From: RUG695 sp050943135 | GTDB taxonomy: Bacteria > Planctomycetota > Planctomycetia > Pirellulales > Thermoguttaceae | Direction: 5' to 3' | NCBI GenBank assembly: GCA_050943135.1 | Contig: JBMNOP010000012.1 | Location: 1-64,000 of the forward strand | Length of the DNA: 64,000 nt | In this document: piece after piece, positions 52,647 through 61,036 of the stretch | Layout of the letters: every line of letters begins with the position of its first letter | How positions within the stretch are numbered: position 1 is the first letter of the stretch | Translations under genes and position numbers: made by a program | The notes under the pieces: generated by a model | Database searches by the model: none | The model's input: only the letters and a program-made list of their open reading frames with translations | Told to the model about the DNA's origin: nothing

Positions 52647-53789
52647 TTGGGCGTCAAGAAGGTCAGTTTCTGGACGGGCGTGTTTATCGTCGCCGTTGTC
52701 ATCCTGCGTATGGCGATCGGGTGTCATTTTCTTTACGAAGGGCTCTGGAAGACGGATCCCTCCAACGGGTTCAGCGCGAAGGGGTTCCTTGGTGTCGCAA
52801 AGGGCCCGACGGCAGAGCTCTACTACAAAATGCTCCCTGACCTGACCGGTGTCGAGCGTCTACAGATGGCCGAAGCCATCGAAGGGAAGATGGTTGACGG
52901 CAAATTCGAAGCCGGTCGGTCACTCGGTTGGACTCTTCCCGTGTTCGAAGCGGCCTGGTACAAATACTACAATGAATTTCTGGGCAAATACGGGTTGGAA
53001 AGGGAAGAGTGCGCCGAGCAGCGCGAAAAGACCGATGCAATTTTCAATCAGTATGTGAATTCTCTTCGTGAGTGTACCTTTGAACAGCGTGATGCGATCC
53101 GCGCACTGATGGGGAGCCGCAAACGGTTTGAGGCAAAACAGGCAGTGAAGACCAACGGAGCCGAACACCAGAAGGTCTGGGATTGGGACAATATGATCAA
53201 GCTCCGCAACGAAGGGGATGCAATGGCTTCGGTTCCCGAAAAGATGGGTGCCAACATGCAGCTCGCTCTTTGGGACGAATTGTCTGCCGAACAGAAAGCC
53301 CTTGGTGAACTTCCGCCGATCGCCTACGGATCGGACCATATTCCGGGCCTTGCCTTTATCAAAAAAATCCCGGTGATCAAAGATTTTGCCACCCCCTCGC
53401 GTATGGGACTTCTCGACCTGGGTGTCACAATCGGACTTTCCGCGATCGGGCTCTGCCTGCTCCTCGGGTTCTGCACCCGACTGGCGGCGTTGGGGGGTGC
53501 GATTTTTATGGTGAACGTTGTTCTGACCCAGTTCCCTTGGCCGACCGTTTACCCGTACGCACCGGAGGTGGTCGGTCATTCGATGGTGGTAAGTAAAGAT
53601 ACCGTTGAACTTCTCGCACTTCTTCTGTTGATCATCCTGCCGGCAGGCCGCTGGGGCGGTTTAGACTGGTTCCTCTGGAACTTCGGCGGCAAGCAGTTGG
53701 TTCGAGCATATCGATTCAAGAAGGATCCGATGACCCCGGAAATCTCCGCCGAATCCCTCTCCCCCGCTTCGGAAAAGACCGGCACGTAA
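52647..53789 (+). CDS. DoxX-family membrane protein
   Basis: This 380-residue protein has one N-terminal hydrophobic segment and about three more after residue 245. SRMGLLDLGVTIGLSAIGLCLLLGFCTRLAALGGAIFMVNVVLTQFP resembles DoxX/TQO-type membrane proteins. An unusual soluble insert of about 200 charged residues separates the first segment from the rest. DoxX proteins are linked to oxidative-stress or quinone-dependent reactions in some bacteria; the role here is unknown. TTG at 52647 with GGAGG 6 bases ahead is the start. It heads a cluster with two Gfo/Idh/MocA oxidoreductases. Confidence 0.8.
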   Translation: MGVKKVSFWTGVFIVAVVILRMAIGCHFLYEGLWKTDPSNGFSAKGFLGVAKGPTAELYYKMLPDLTGVERLQMAEAIEGKMVDGKFEAGRSLGWTLPVFEAAWYKYYNEFLGKYGLEREECAEQREKTDAIFNQYVNSLRECTFEQRDAIRALMGSRKRFEAKQAVKTNGAEHQKVWDWDNMIKLRNEGDAMASVPEKMGANMQLALWDELSAEQKALGELPPIAYGSDHIPGLAFIKKIPVIKDFATPSRMGLLDLGVTIGLSAIGLCLLLGFCTRLAALGGAIFMVNVVLTQFPWPTVYPYAPEVVGHSMVVSKDTVELLALLLLIILPAGRWGGLDWFLWNFGGKQLVRAYRFKKDPMTPEISAESLSPASEKTGT

Positions 53790-53867
53790 CATCCCCCGCA
53801 TCCCAGGCGGGTCGCCTGCAATATTTCCACAAATAATACCGTTTCATCACGTATTCAAGGTAACAGA

Positions 53868-55670
53868 ATGACGAATCAGACAGACAAAACTCAGCACGGT
53901 TGTTCCCGTCGTAATTTTATAAAAGCGGGTGTGCTGGCGGCGGCAGTTCCGACAGCCGGGCTCGGAGCGTTCTATTTTGGGTATTCTAAGGTTAAGGGTG
54001 ATCCGGTTCGCGTGGCGGTTCTCGGCACCGGTGATGAGGGGAATGTTCTTTTGGGGGCAATCAACCCCGATTATGTTCAGGTTAAGGCGATCGCCGATAT
54101 CCGTCCCTATAACCAGTTCCGTGCCTTCCATGGCGACAATTACAGCGATGCGGCCCTGGCAGCGCGCTGCGGCCTTATGGAGAAGTACGGCTGGAGGACC
54201 GAAGACGAAGCCCGTAAGCACGTGAAGGTCTATGCCGATTACCGTGACCTGCTCCGTGATCACGACAGGCTTGGGATCGAAGCCGTGATGATCGGGCTTC
54301 CTCTCCACTTGCACGCGCCTGCTTCGATTCAGGCGATGTCTTGCGGACTTCATGTGCTTTGTGAGAAGCTGATGGGGCACTCGATCATCGAGTGCAAAGA
54401 GATGGCCCGGGCTGCGAAACTCTTCGGCAAACACCTGGCGATCGGTCACCAACGCCATTACAACGTTCTTTATCATGAGGCCGAAGAGCAGATCGAGCGA
54501 GGACTTTTGGGCGACCTGCACTACATTCGCGCCCAGTGGCACCGCGGCAATGCGCCCGGGGCCGATAGCTGGCAAATGCCGATGCCGAGCCAGCTCAAGC
54601 CGAACGACAAACAGGCGGGAAAACTCAACGACGAGCTCATTGCCTGGAAACAGAATTTGGCAGAAGCCAGTGGCCTGGATATCGAAAAATGGCGAAAAAA
54701 GGTGATTCAGAAAGAGGCGGAACTTTCGGACGCACTTCTGGCTCAGGATGGTTCGAAATATAAAGGGGTCGAACTCAAAACCCCTGCCGGATACGGTTAT
54801 CTTTCCGAGGACTTCGGCAGGGGAACAAAGTATGCGTACGAACGTCCGGCCGCCGAAGAGCTGATCCGTTGGCGCCTTTGGAAACGAACCGGTGGTGGGT
54901 TGATGGTGGAGCTCGGCAGTCACCAGCTCGATGCGGCGTCGATCTTCCTTGCCGCCAACAACCGTCGCGCCGCCGCGTTGCGCGGAGACGATCCGAATAC
55001 CCTTCCCGACCGCGGCAAGGTTCATCCGCTCAAGGTTTATGTTTCGGCCAACCGAAACCTTTTTGGCCTCGACCGTCAGGTTCATGACCATATCACCACA
55101 TTGGTCGAGTTTCCCGCACCGAATTATGATCCGAATACCATCGCCGGGCGCAAACGGACGATCACGGTTCAGTACTCGACGATCAACGGCAACGGTTTCG
55201 GTGGGTACGGCGAAATCGTTTTCGGCACCAAGGGGACGATCATCCTCGAACGCGAACAGACCGCCGAACTTCTCCGCGGTTCTTCGACGAGCCAGGTCGA
55301 AAAGAAAGATGTCGGCGCCGTCGCGCTCGACACCCAAGCCAGCGCGCCCGCGCAAACAGCCGTCGCCAGCGCTGCCGGCGACGGACCGACCGTTAGTCGC
55401 GGCTATCAAGAGCAAATCGAACACTGGGCTTGGTGCATCCGCGAAAACCCGAACAATGCCAATCCGATCCTGCAACCGCGCTGCAATCCAAAGATCGCGC
55501 TGGGTGACGCCGTGATCGCGTTGGTCACGAATATTGCCGCCGACAAGGGCGAAAGCATTGATTTTAAAGAATCCTGGTTCGAGCCCGAGAACGACGAGAC
55601 ACCGGAAGACGATCTCACCGATTTGAAAGGAAAACCGAATCTGGACCAATTGAAATACAAGCTCGCCTGA
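53868..55670 (+). CDS. Tat-exported Gfo/Idh/MocA-family oxidoreductase
   Basis: This 600-residue oxidoreductase has a Tat signal: SRRNFIKAG, then a hydrophobic stretch to about residue 36. The Rossmann fold starts RVAVLGTGDEGNVLL. The family EKP motif is EKL (VLCEKLMGHS). The C-terminal domain has GGGLMVELGSHQLDAASI and RGYQEQIEHWAW, similar to other planctomycete oxidoreductases. An insert of about 90 residues after DSWQMPMPS makes it longer than usual (about 350-450). The substrate is unknown. It lies 78 bases after DoxX, and a paralog follows, so the three genes probably act together. Confidence 0.87.
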   Translation: MTNQTDKTQHGCSRRNFIKAGVLAAAVPTAGLGAFYFGYSKVKGDPVRVAVLGTGDEGNVLLGAINPDYVQVKAIADIRPYNQFRAFHGDNYSDAALAARCGLMEKYGWRTEDEARKHVKVYADYRDLLRDHDRLGIEAVMIGLPLHLHAPASIQAMSCGLHVLCEKLMGHSIIECKEMARAAKLFGKHLAIGHQRHYNVLYHEAEEQIERGLLGDLHYIRAQWHRGNAPGADSWQMPMPSQLKPNDKQAGKLNDELIAWKQNLAEASGLDIEKWRKKVIQKEAELSDALLAQDGSKYKGVELKTPAGYGYLSEDFGRGTKYAYERPAAEELIRWRLWKRTGGGLMVELGSHQLDAASIFLAANNRRAAALRGDDPNTLPDRGKVHPLKVYVSANRNLFGLDRQVHDHITTLVEFPAPNYDPNTIAGRKRTITVQYSTINGNGFGGYGEIVFGTKGTIILEREQTAELLRGSSTSQVEKKDVGAVALDTQASAPAQTAVASAAGDGPTVSRGYQEQIEHWAWCIRENPNNANPILQPRCNPKIALGDAVIALVTNIAADKGESIDFKESWFEPENDETPEDDLTDLKGKPNLDQLKYKLA

Positions 55671-55793
55671 ACCGGTGTTACAGAAACGGGACGATTATCA
55701 ATTATAAACACACGCGTTTGAGACGGAAAGTCCCCTGCCCTGCGGCTGTCGGAACAAAGATTTCAGCGCCATAAGATATCAACGAGGAAGAAG

Positions 55794-57839
55794 ATGAATT
55801 TAACGCCGGAACAGAAAGCGATTGGAAAAGAAAATTTCCTGGCGGCGATCGGAAGTTCCGTGACGCGCCGGGAATTCCTGAAAAAGTCGTCTCAGGAAAA
55901 CCTTGCCTCCGGAAAAGGAATGGGCGCGTACTATTTTCGCTACGGAGAATTTAAGGATCCTGTCAAGGTCGCGATTCTCGGAACCGGAGATGAAGGGTGC
56001 GTCCTGATCGGCGGGATCAACCCGAAATATATCAAGGTGGTCGCGATTGCCGATATTCGCCCCTACAATCAGTATCGCGCGTTTCACGGTGATGTCTACA
56101 GTGCCACGGCCGCGGAGGTCCGCCCCGGCCTGATGAAAAAGTACGGCTATAAGACCGAGGCACAGGCCAAAGCGAACATTAAAATCTACAACGACTACAA
56201 AGACCTGCTGAACGACGCCGAAAAGCTCGGGATCGAAGGGGTCATTATCGGTCTTCCCCTTCACCTGCATGCACCCGCCGCGATTATTGCGATGGAGAAG
56301 GGGTGCCATGTCCTGACCGAGAAGCTGATGGGGCATTCGGTGGCCCGTTGTAAAGAAATGGCGCGCGCGGCCCGCCTTCACAAGAAGCATCTGGCGATCG
56401 GCCATCAGCGGCACTACAACATTCTCTACGATCACGCGACCGACCTGATCAACCGCGGCGTCGTGGGGGATCTGCATTACATTCGTGCCCAGTGGCACCG
56501 CGGCAATCTTCCCGGTTCCGACAGTTGGCAGATGCCGCTTCCTCCCGGCGCGAAAGCGAAAGATGTCGAGGCCACGCGCCTGCAAGACGAGTGGAAGGCC
56601 TGGTCGGCCGAAGTCGAGCGGCTCAAGGCGGGAATCGTGAAAAACGAACATTTGGTTGGCACCATCAGCAAGCTCCCCGATGAGAAAAAGACCCCGAAAC
56701 TGCTCGCCGACGCCAAACGCCTTTCGAAAGAGAAGGTCGCTTTCGAAAAAGAGCTTGCCGCCTGGCTTCCAAAGCTCGAACAGAAACGCGCCCAACTCCA
56801 AGATGTGGTCCTCCTGAAGGGGGGGAAACTCGGTGATCGCGAATACAAGTCGGCCGACGGGTACGGCTACGAGCATGAAGTGCGTGAAGATAACGGCCTG
56901 AAGTACGAACGTCCGGCGATCGAGGAGTTGATTCGCTGGCGTCTCTGGAATCGTACCGGCGGCGGTCTGATGGCAGAGCTTGGCAGTCACCAGCTCGATG
57001 CCGCATCGATCTTCATCGCCGCGGCTCATGGCGGGAAGAAACAATACCCGATTTCGGTTTCAGCGACGGCCTCCCGTTCCCTCTTCTCGTCGCTGGACCG
57101 AGATGTCGACGACCATATTTCCGCGGTTTACGATTATCCGGCGCCCGGTTACGATCCGATGGACGAACTCGGCGCGCAGCGCAAAATCACCGTGGCTTAC
57201 TCGACGATCAACGGGAACGGTTTTGGCGGTTATGGCGAGACCGTTTTCGGAACGAAAGGGACGCTTCTGATCGAAACCGAAAAAGAAGGACTCCTTTATC
57301 GAACGAGCGCGATCAACGACAAGACCCGTGTAGCAAAATCCGCCTCGGGCGAACTTGATATCGTGATCGATGAGGAAGGCGACAAACTTTCCTCGGCGAT
57401 CGGCTATCAGGGGGTCTACGCGACCGATGTCTCGCGCGGTTATTGCGAAGAGATTGAGCACTGGGCCTATTGCATTCGGAAAAACCCGACGGCCGACCCG
57501 GATTTGGTAGACCAGACCTACGAAGACCCGACCCTTGTCGGTCCCGACGCCGGGAAAAAGCCGGTTCTGCCGAAACTCGTGACCCGTTGCCGTGGCGATG
57601 TGGCCCTCTGGGACGCTGTGATTGCCCTGACGACGAATATTGCCGCCGACCTGCGTCTGACGGTGCCGTTCAAAAAAGAGTGGTTCGATGTCGAAAGCGA
57701 CGACACGCCGGAATTCGATTACGCCGACCGGTTGACCGAGCGCAGGGAAGGGGAGAGCGATTCCGATTATCAGGAACGTCTCGACGATTATAAAGCGTTC
57801 CAGGTTCCGAAGCTTGACCGGAGCGAATACAAAATCTGA
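55794..57839 (+). CDS. Gfo/Idh/MocA-family oxidoreductase, paralog without clear Tat hydrophobic segment
   Basis: This 681-residue paralog of the preceding gene shares VKVAILGTGDEGCVLIGGINPKYI, EKLMGHS and GGGLMAELGSHQLDAAS. The twin-Arg region is VTRREFLKKSS but is not followed by a hydrophobic stretch (QENLASGKGMGAYYF), so Tat export is doubtful. The mid-protein insert is longer still (about 120 residues, Lys/Glu-rich and probably helical). A second short insert precedes the C-terminus. It ends 25 bases before a strong terminator and is the last gene of the DoxX cluster. Confidence 0.85.
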   Translation: MNLTPEQKAIGKENFLAAIGSSVTRREFLKKSSQENLASGKGMGAYYFRYGEFKDPVKVAILGTGDEGCVLIGGINPKYIKVVAIADIRPYNQYRAFHGDVYSATAAEVRPGLMKKYGYKTEAQAKANIKIYNDYKDLLNDAEKLGIEGVIIGLPLHLHAPAAIIAMEKGCHVLTEKLMGHSVARCKEMARAARLHKKHLAIGHQRHYNILYDHATDLINRGVVGDLHYIRAQWHRGNLPGSDSWQMPLPPGAKAKDVEATRLQDEWKAWSAEVERLKAGIVKNEHLVGTISKLPDEKKTPKLLADAKRLSKEKVAFEKELAAWLPKLEQKRAQLQDVVLLKGGKLGDREYKSADGYGYEHEVREDNGLKYERPAIEELIRWRLWNRTGGGLMAELGSHQLDAASIFIAAAHGGKKQYPISVSATASRSLFSSLDRDVDDHISAVYDYPAPGYDPMDELGAQRKITVAYSTINGNGFGGYGETVFGTKGTLLIETEKEGLLYRTSAINDKTRVAKSASGELDIVIDEEGDKLSSAIGYQGVYATDVSRGYCEEIEHWAYCIRKNPTADPDLVDQTYEDPTLVGPDAGKKPVLPKLVTRCRGDVALWDAVIALTTNIAADLRLTVPFKKEWFDVESDDTPEFDYADRLTERREGESDSDYQERLDDYKAFQVPKLDRSEYKI

Positions 57840-57863
57840 CTCTTACCCGTACCACCGAACGAA

Positions 57864-57904
57864 GAAAACGCGCACGTTCTTTTGAAACGTGCGCGTTTTC
57901 TTTC
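57864..57904 (+). terminator. Rho-independent terminator of the DoxX-oxidoreductase cluster
   Basis: GAAAACGCGCACGTT and AACGTGCGCGTTTTC form a perfect 15-bp stem with a 7-base loop. TTTCGG follows. Confidence 0.85.
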
Positions 57905-58490
57905 GGGGCGCCTTCATACAGGTTTCCGGCGGATACCAGCTCCGAATCTGTTCTGTGAGAGGAAAGATATCACCAAGGGGAGCCGCCGAAAGACGTAATC
58001 CGAGGGGTAACATGAATTATACATTGCTCGTTCCGCCGGACACGGAAGGAGGGGGACGGCACCTTGGCGATCACAGGCGGACTATTGTGTATGACCGCGA
58101 CATATCAGTACGGGATCATCATATGCCGAATGAGCACACAAAGTGGAGTGGATGGGCCTGGGGTAACCGCCTCCTCATACCCAAGCAGATCGGTTTTTCG
58201 CGAACCTAAGCAGGGAGTATCGTAGAGTTTTTCTTCTTCCAACTCATACCGTTTCGGGGATAAATTCAGAGCGGGAACGCAACATGATCTGTCCTTCTAT
58301 CATGACACCTTAAACTTTACCCAACATTCTGCCGCCATTTCCGGAAATTCGGAAACGGATGATTCAAAATTTTTCGAAAAATTTTTGTCGCTCTCTCTCT
58401 TCAATATTGAAAGCGTTCCGATTTCGATTTATATTGGGATTCGTGGGGGAATAAATGTCGGGATTTACAGAACTGTCCCAAGGTAATCCG
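57905..58490. other. Noncoding region ahead of the small membrane-protein copies
   Basis: A 65-codon open frame from an ATG at 58012 with GAGGGG upstream is present, but its composition and lack of family features argue against it. I see no RNA gene, repeat or promoter I can support. Confidence 0.4.
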
Positions 58491-58858
58491 ATGACGAAAG
58501 ACAAAGTTTCGAATCTGATTTTGGCGGCGATCGGAATCATTTGCCCTTCCTTTTTTGTCTCTGTACCTTTGGAATCTATTTTTGGGAAAAAAGAGGGGGG
58601 AGGTTGAGCCAGTGGGAAACATTGGCCGCGTTTCTTGCAACGGCCGGGTATTTTACGGTCGGCTCGATCGGCTCCGGGGCGATGTTGACTGCCTTGATTA
58701 TAAACAGAAAACGAATCACAAAGAATATTTTCTCTTTTCTGGGTTGGATATCCTTGTTATTGTTATTCCTTGTGAACTTCTCTTCTATCATCCCGGCTTG
58801 GTCTTATCTTCTTTATCTTCTCTTGATCTTTTATGCGAAGTATTTTCTTGGATATTAA
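58491..58858 (+). pseudogene. Frameshifted small membrane protein, first copy
   Basis: A frame from the ATG at 58491 (TKDKVSNLILAAIGIICPSF) runs into a stop after GKKEGGG. Reading one base back at the GGGAAAAAAGAGGGGGG run continues as RGGRLSQWETLAAFLATAGYFTVGSIGSGAM and ends at 58858, giving about 120 residues with four hydrophobic segments. That matches the length and pattern of the intact paralog at 59324-59683. A lost base or -1 slippage at the A6 run explains it. I list it as broken, but slippage-based expression is not excluded. Confidence 0.6.
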
Positions 58859-59016
58859 TACAGTCTTCGGTTGGTCTGGTAAGATGCTTTGGTGAGAGGC
58901 CTTAGGCTGCGATGGCATATCTTCGGCGGTGCAATCGTGTTTTTTGTCGAGACCATACCCCAATGCCGGACGATCGGTTCCGAACAAAAAAACCATTAGA
59001 AAACAGAGAGAAAACC

Positions 59017-59220
59017 GTGAACAAAAGTAAACGCCTGAATTTGATTCTGATGGTTATCGGAATCATTTGCTCTTTCCTTTGGCCGTTCGGTCTTCCAGTG
59101 GTTTTCTTCCCGAAGGCTATCTGACAGGGCGGACATATTTTCCGGCCATTTTAGGAGGGGGATCTTACTTTTTGCGTCCCCGATCGGGGAACAATCGCAC
59201 GCTTCGGACTTCCGCTTGAT
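59017..59220 (+). pseudogene. Degraded small membrane protein, second copy
   Basis: From a GTG at 59017 the frame reads NKSKRLNLILMVIGIICSFLWPFGLP, as in its two relatives, but stops at 59122 after FFPKAI. A shifted frame continues EGYLTGRTYFPAILGGGSYF for about 30 more residues. There is no good ribosome-binding site. It is therefore a truncated, frameshifted relative. Confidence 0.55.
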
Positions 59221-59323
59221 AAAAACGAACCGTATTTGATGATAACGCGGGAAATCCGTCCGTTAAACTCGGCGTTTCACACGCCTTTTAAGTGCCGGAT
59301 GATTTTGCCGACCTCATTCGCAA

Positions 59324-59683
59324 TCACAAACAACGAAAAAACAAAAAAGGAAAAATTCCGGAAGAAAAAATCCAGAGCGATAAAAACAGAAGTCCAAAAG
59401 AAAAATTCCAGAACAATAAAAACAAAAGTCCAAACAAGATTTTTGTGTGATCTTTGACTTGTTTCCAGTTCTTTATCAGGAAGGTTAAAATCGCGACGAA
59501 ACCGCCCAGACTTATCGGCAACAAGAAAATGCCGAATAACCAACTTATCGGCATGTCGCACAACGCTGTTCGATAAATGTTTATGCGAAGCATTGCGGTC
59601 GCGATGCAGGCGGAAAGGGAAAGAACGGGAGGGAGAATTCCGACGATGATCAGCATCGGGTTCAGGCGCTTGTTTTGATTCAT
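59324..59683 (-). CDS. Small four-segment membrane protein, intact copy
   Basis: This 119-residue protein begins MNQNKRLNPMLIIVGILPP and has about four hydrophobic segments with short loops. I recognise no family, but two degraded relatives lie within 1 kb on the other strand, each sharing the NKxxRLNxxLxxIGI start. AGGA lies 6 bases before the ATG at 59683, and the gene begins 12 bases after the diacylglycerol-kinase-family gene. That suggests a common transcript and possibly a shared membrane-lipid role (inference). Confidence 0.65.
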   Translation of the reverse strand: MNQNKRLNPMLIIVGILPPVLSLSACIATAMLRINIYRTALCDMPISWLFGIFLLPISLGGFVAILTFLIKNWKQVKDHTKILFGLLFLLFWNFSFGLLFLSLWIFSSGIFPFLFFRCL

Positions 59684-59694
59684 GGTTTTTCCTG

Positions 59695-60651
59695 TCACGT
59701 AAATCGCCTCGCTTCTTTTTCTCCGACCAGGAGTGTCAGTCGGGCGGGAACGACCCGAACTTCGACCGGAAGATTCCCAGCCGGGTCGCCGTCTAATTGA
59801 TAGGGGATTCGATCTCCTTCGGCAAGGGGGGAAAGGCGGAACCGAGTCGAAGCGTCGAACGCATAGCCGGGGAAGAAACGATGAATCTTTCCCAGAAAGG
59901 CCAGGAAGACCCCCAAGAGCGAGGCAGCAAAGCCCCGGCGAAGAAATCCGCAGAAGTCGAGTTTGCCATCTTGCGGGTTACAGCCGGGGGTCGTGGCCGC
60001 GCCGAATCCGTACCGGGGAATGTTGAAGAGAAATGCCCAGCGGACCGCCCTGGCGTGCGGTCGGTAAGTTTCCTCTTGCATCGTTTCGATTCGGATCGGC
60101 GGGTAGGGGTAGTGTCGGATCGAGTGGAAGATCGGTTTGAGGTAAGAACGATACCCGATATGCCCCCCTTTTCCGATCGTATGGGTGAACATCTCTTCCC
60201 GTTTCCGATGGACCTGCGCGACAATGTCGGCATCGATTCCGGCAGTGAGTACAACCAGAAAAAGACGTCCGTCAGCAAGACCCACGTCAAGCGTGATTTT
60301 CTTTCCGGCTTCAATCATCCGGGCCGCCTTGGCCGGATTGCGGGGAAGACGAAATTCTTTGGCGATCAGGTTGGCCGTCCCGGCGGGAATGAGGGTAATC
60401 GGCGTTCCGGGCGGGGTACGGTTGGTTAGCTCCGCGGCGGTTCCGTCCCCCCCGATGCCGACCAGGGCGTGCAGCTGCCCTGCCTCTTGAAGCACGCCGG
60501 CCTTCTGCTGAACCTCGTCCAGATCGGTCAGGAGTTCCACGGTAAATCCGCGAGAAGCGAGGATGTCGCACACCCTTTCCGCCGCGCGGGCCGAGGAACC
60601 GCGCCCCGCCTTCGGATTGAGCGAGATAAGAATATGGCGTTCAGATGTCAT
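59695..60651 (-). CDS. Diacylglycerol kinase-family lipid kinase
   Basis: This 318-residue enzyme of the DAGK/sphingosine kinase/YegS fold phosphorylates a lipid alcohol with ATP. Visible are the nucleotide-binding LISLNPKAGRGSS, the catalytic GGDGT (67-71) in VGIGGDGTAAEL, and the family IPAGTANLIAKEF. A later VLTAGIDADIV segment and a C-terminal lipid-binding half (RIPYQLDGDPAGNLPVEVRVVP) follow. No membrane segment is present. The start at 60651 matches the domain; the longer upstream frame is rejected, although the ribosome-binding site is weak. Confidence 0.88.
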   Translation of the reverse strand: MTSERHILISLNPKAGRGSSARAAERVCDILASRGFTVELLTDLDEVQQKAGVLQEAGQLHALVGIGGDGTAAELTNRTPPGTPITLIPAGTANLIAKEFRLPRNPAKAARMIEAGKKITLDVGLADGRLFLVVLTAGIDADIVAQVHRKREEMFTHTIGKGGHIGYRSYLKPIFHSIRHYPYPPIRIETMQEETYRPHARAVRWAFLFNIPRYGFGAATTPGCNPQDGKLDFCGFLRRGFAASLLGVFLAFLGKIHRFFPGYAFDASTRFRLSPLAEGDRIPYQLDGDPAGNLPVEVRVVPARLTLLVGEKEARRFT

Positions 60652-60728
60652 AAAATCTTTGGGGTTGTGGGATTTCGAATTCGAGAACCTTCGGCCTCCT
60701 TTCGGAAAAGCCGGAAATCGGCACGTCA

Positions 60729-60756
60729 AATATAATCGATCTTCGTGAATTTTCAA
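60729..60756 (-). promoter_or_regulatory. Promoter of the lipid-kinase operon
   Basis: TTGAAA (60756-60751) and TATATT (60734-60729) on the minus strand are 16 bases apart. The leader is about 75 bases. Confidence 0.65.
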
Positions 60757-60774
60757 AGAATAATACTTGACTCC

Positions 60775-60802
60775 TTGACGAAACAGCCAAACCGGGTAAG
60801 AT
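60775..60802 (+). promoter_or_regulatory. Promoter of tRNA-Thr
   Basis: TTGACG (60775-60780) and TAAGAT (60797-60802) are 16 bases apart. The tRNA begins 38 bases past the -10. Confidence 0.6.
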
Positions 60803-60840
60803 TCCTCTGGGGTTATGGCACACTTTGCCGTTGTCCCTTT

Positions 60841-60913
60841 GCCCGAGTAGCTCAACTGGCAGAGCGCAGCATTCGTAATGCTGAGGTTGGGGGTTCGATT
60901 CCCCCCTCTGGCT
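60841..60913 (+). tRNA. tRNA-Thr (anticodon CGT)
   Basis: The 73-base cloverleaf has acceptor stem GCCCGAG with CTCTGGC (one mismatch, C4-U69), a D arm GCTC...GAGC, anticodon stem CAGCA/TGCTG with loop TTCGTAA (CGT, reading ACG), and a T arm GGGGG-TTCGATT-CCCCC. The discriminator is T and CCA is not encoded. Confidence 0.92.
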
Positions 60914-61036
60914 CTTATGGCTGTGACGGTGATCCCGTGCAGCTTTTTTTATTCCCCGGTTTTCCTGCGGTCGGGGGCAAGAAGATTCTTCCGGCGAACA
61001 GTTTTCCTATCGCAAAACGCTCAGACAGGTTTTCCC

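Noticed and set aside
53847..55649. Minus-strand open frame of 600 codons
   Set aside because: It is antisense to a clear Gfo/Idh/MocA gene with an ordinary start and family motifs, and shows no features of its own.
58012..58209. 65-codon frame with a GAGGGG upstream site
   Set aside because: Only the ribosome-binding site is favourable. Composition and lack of similarity to anything recognised argue against it, though a small real gene is not excluded.
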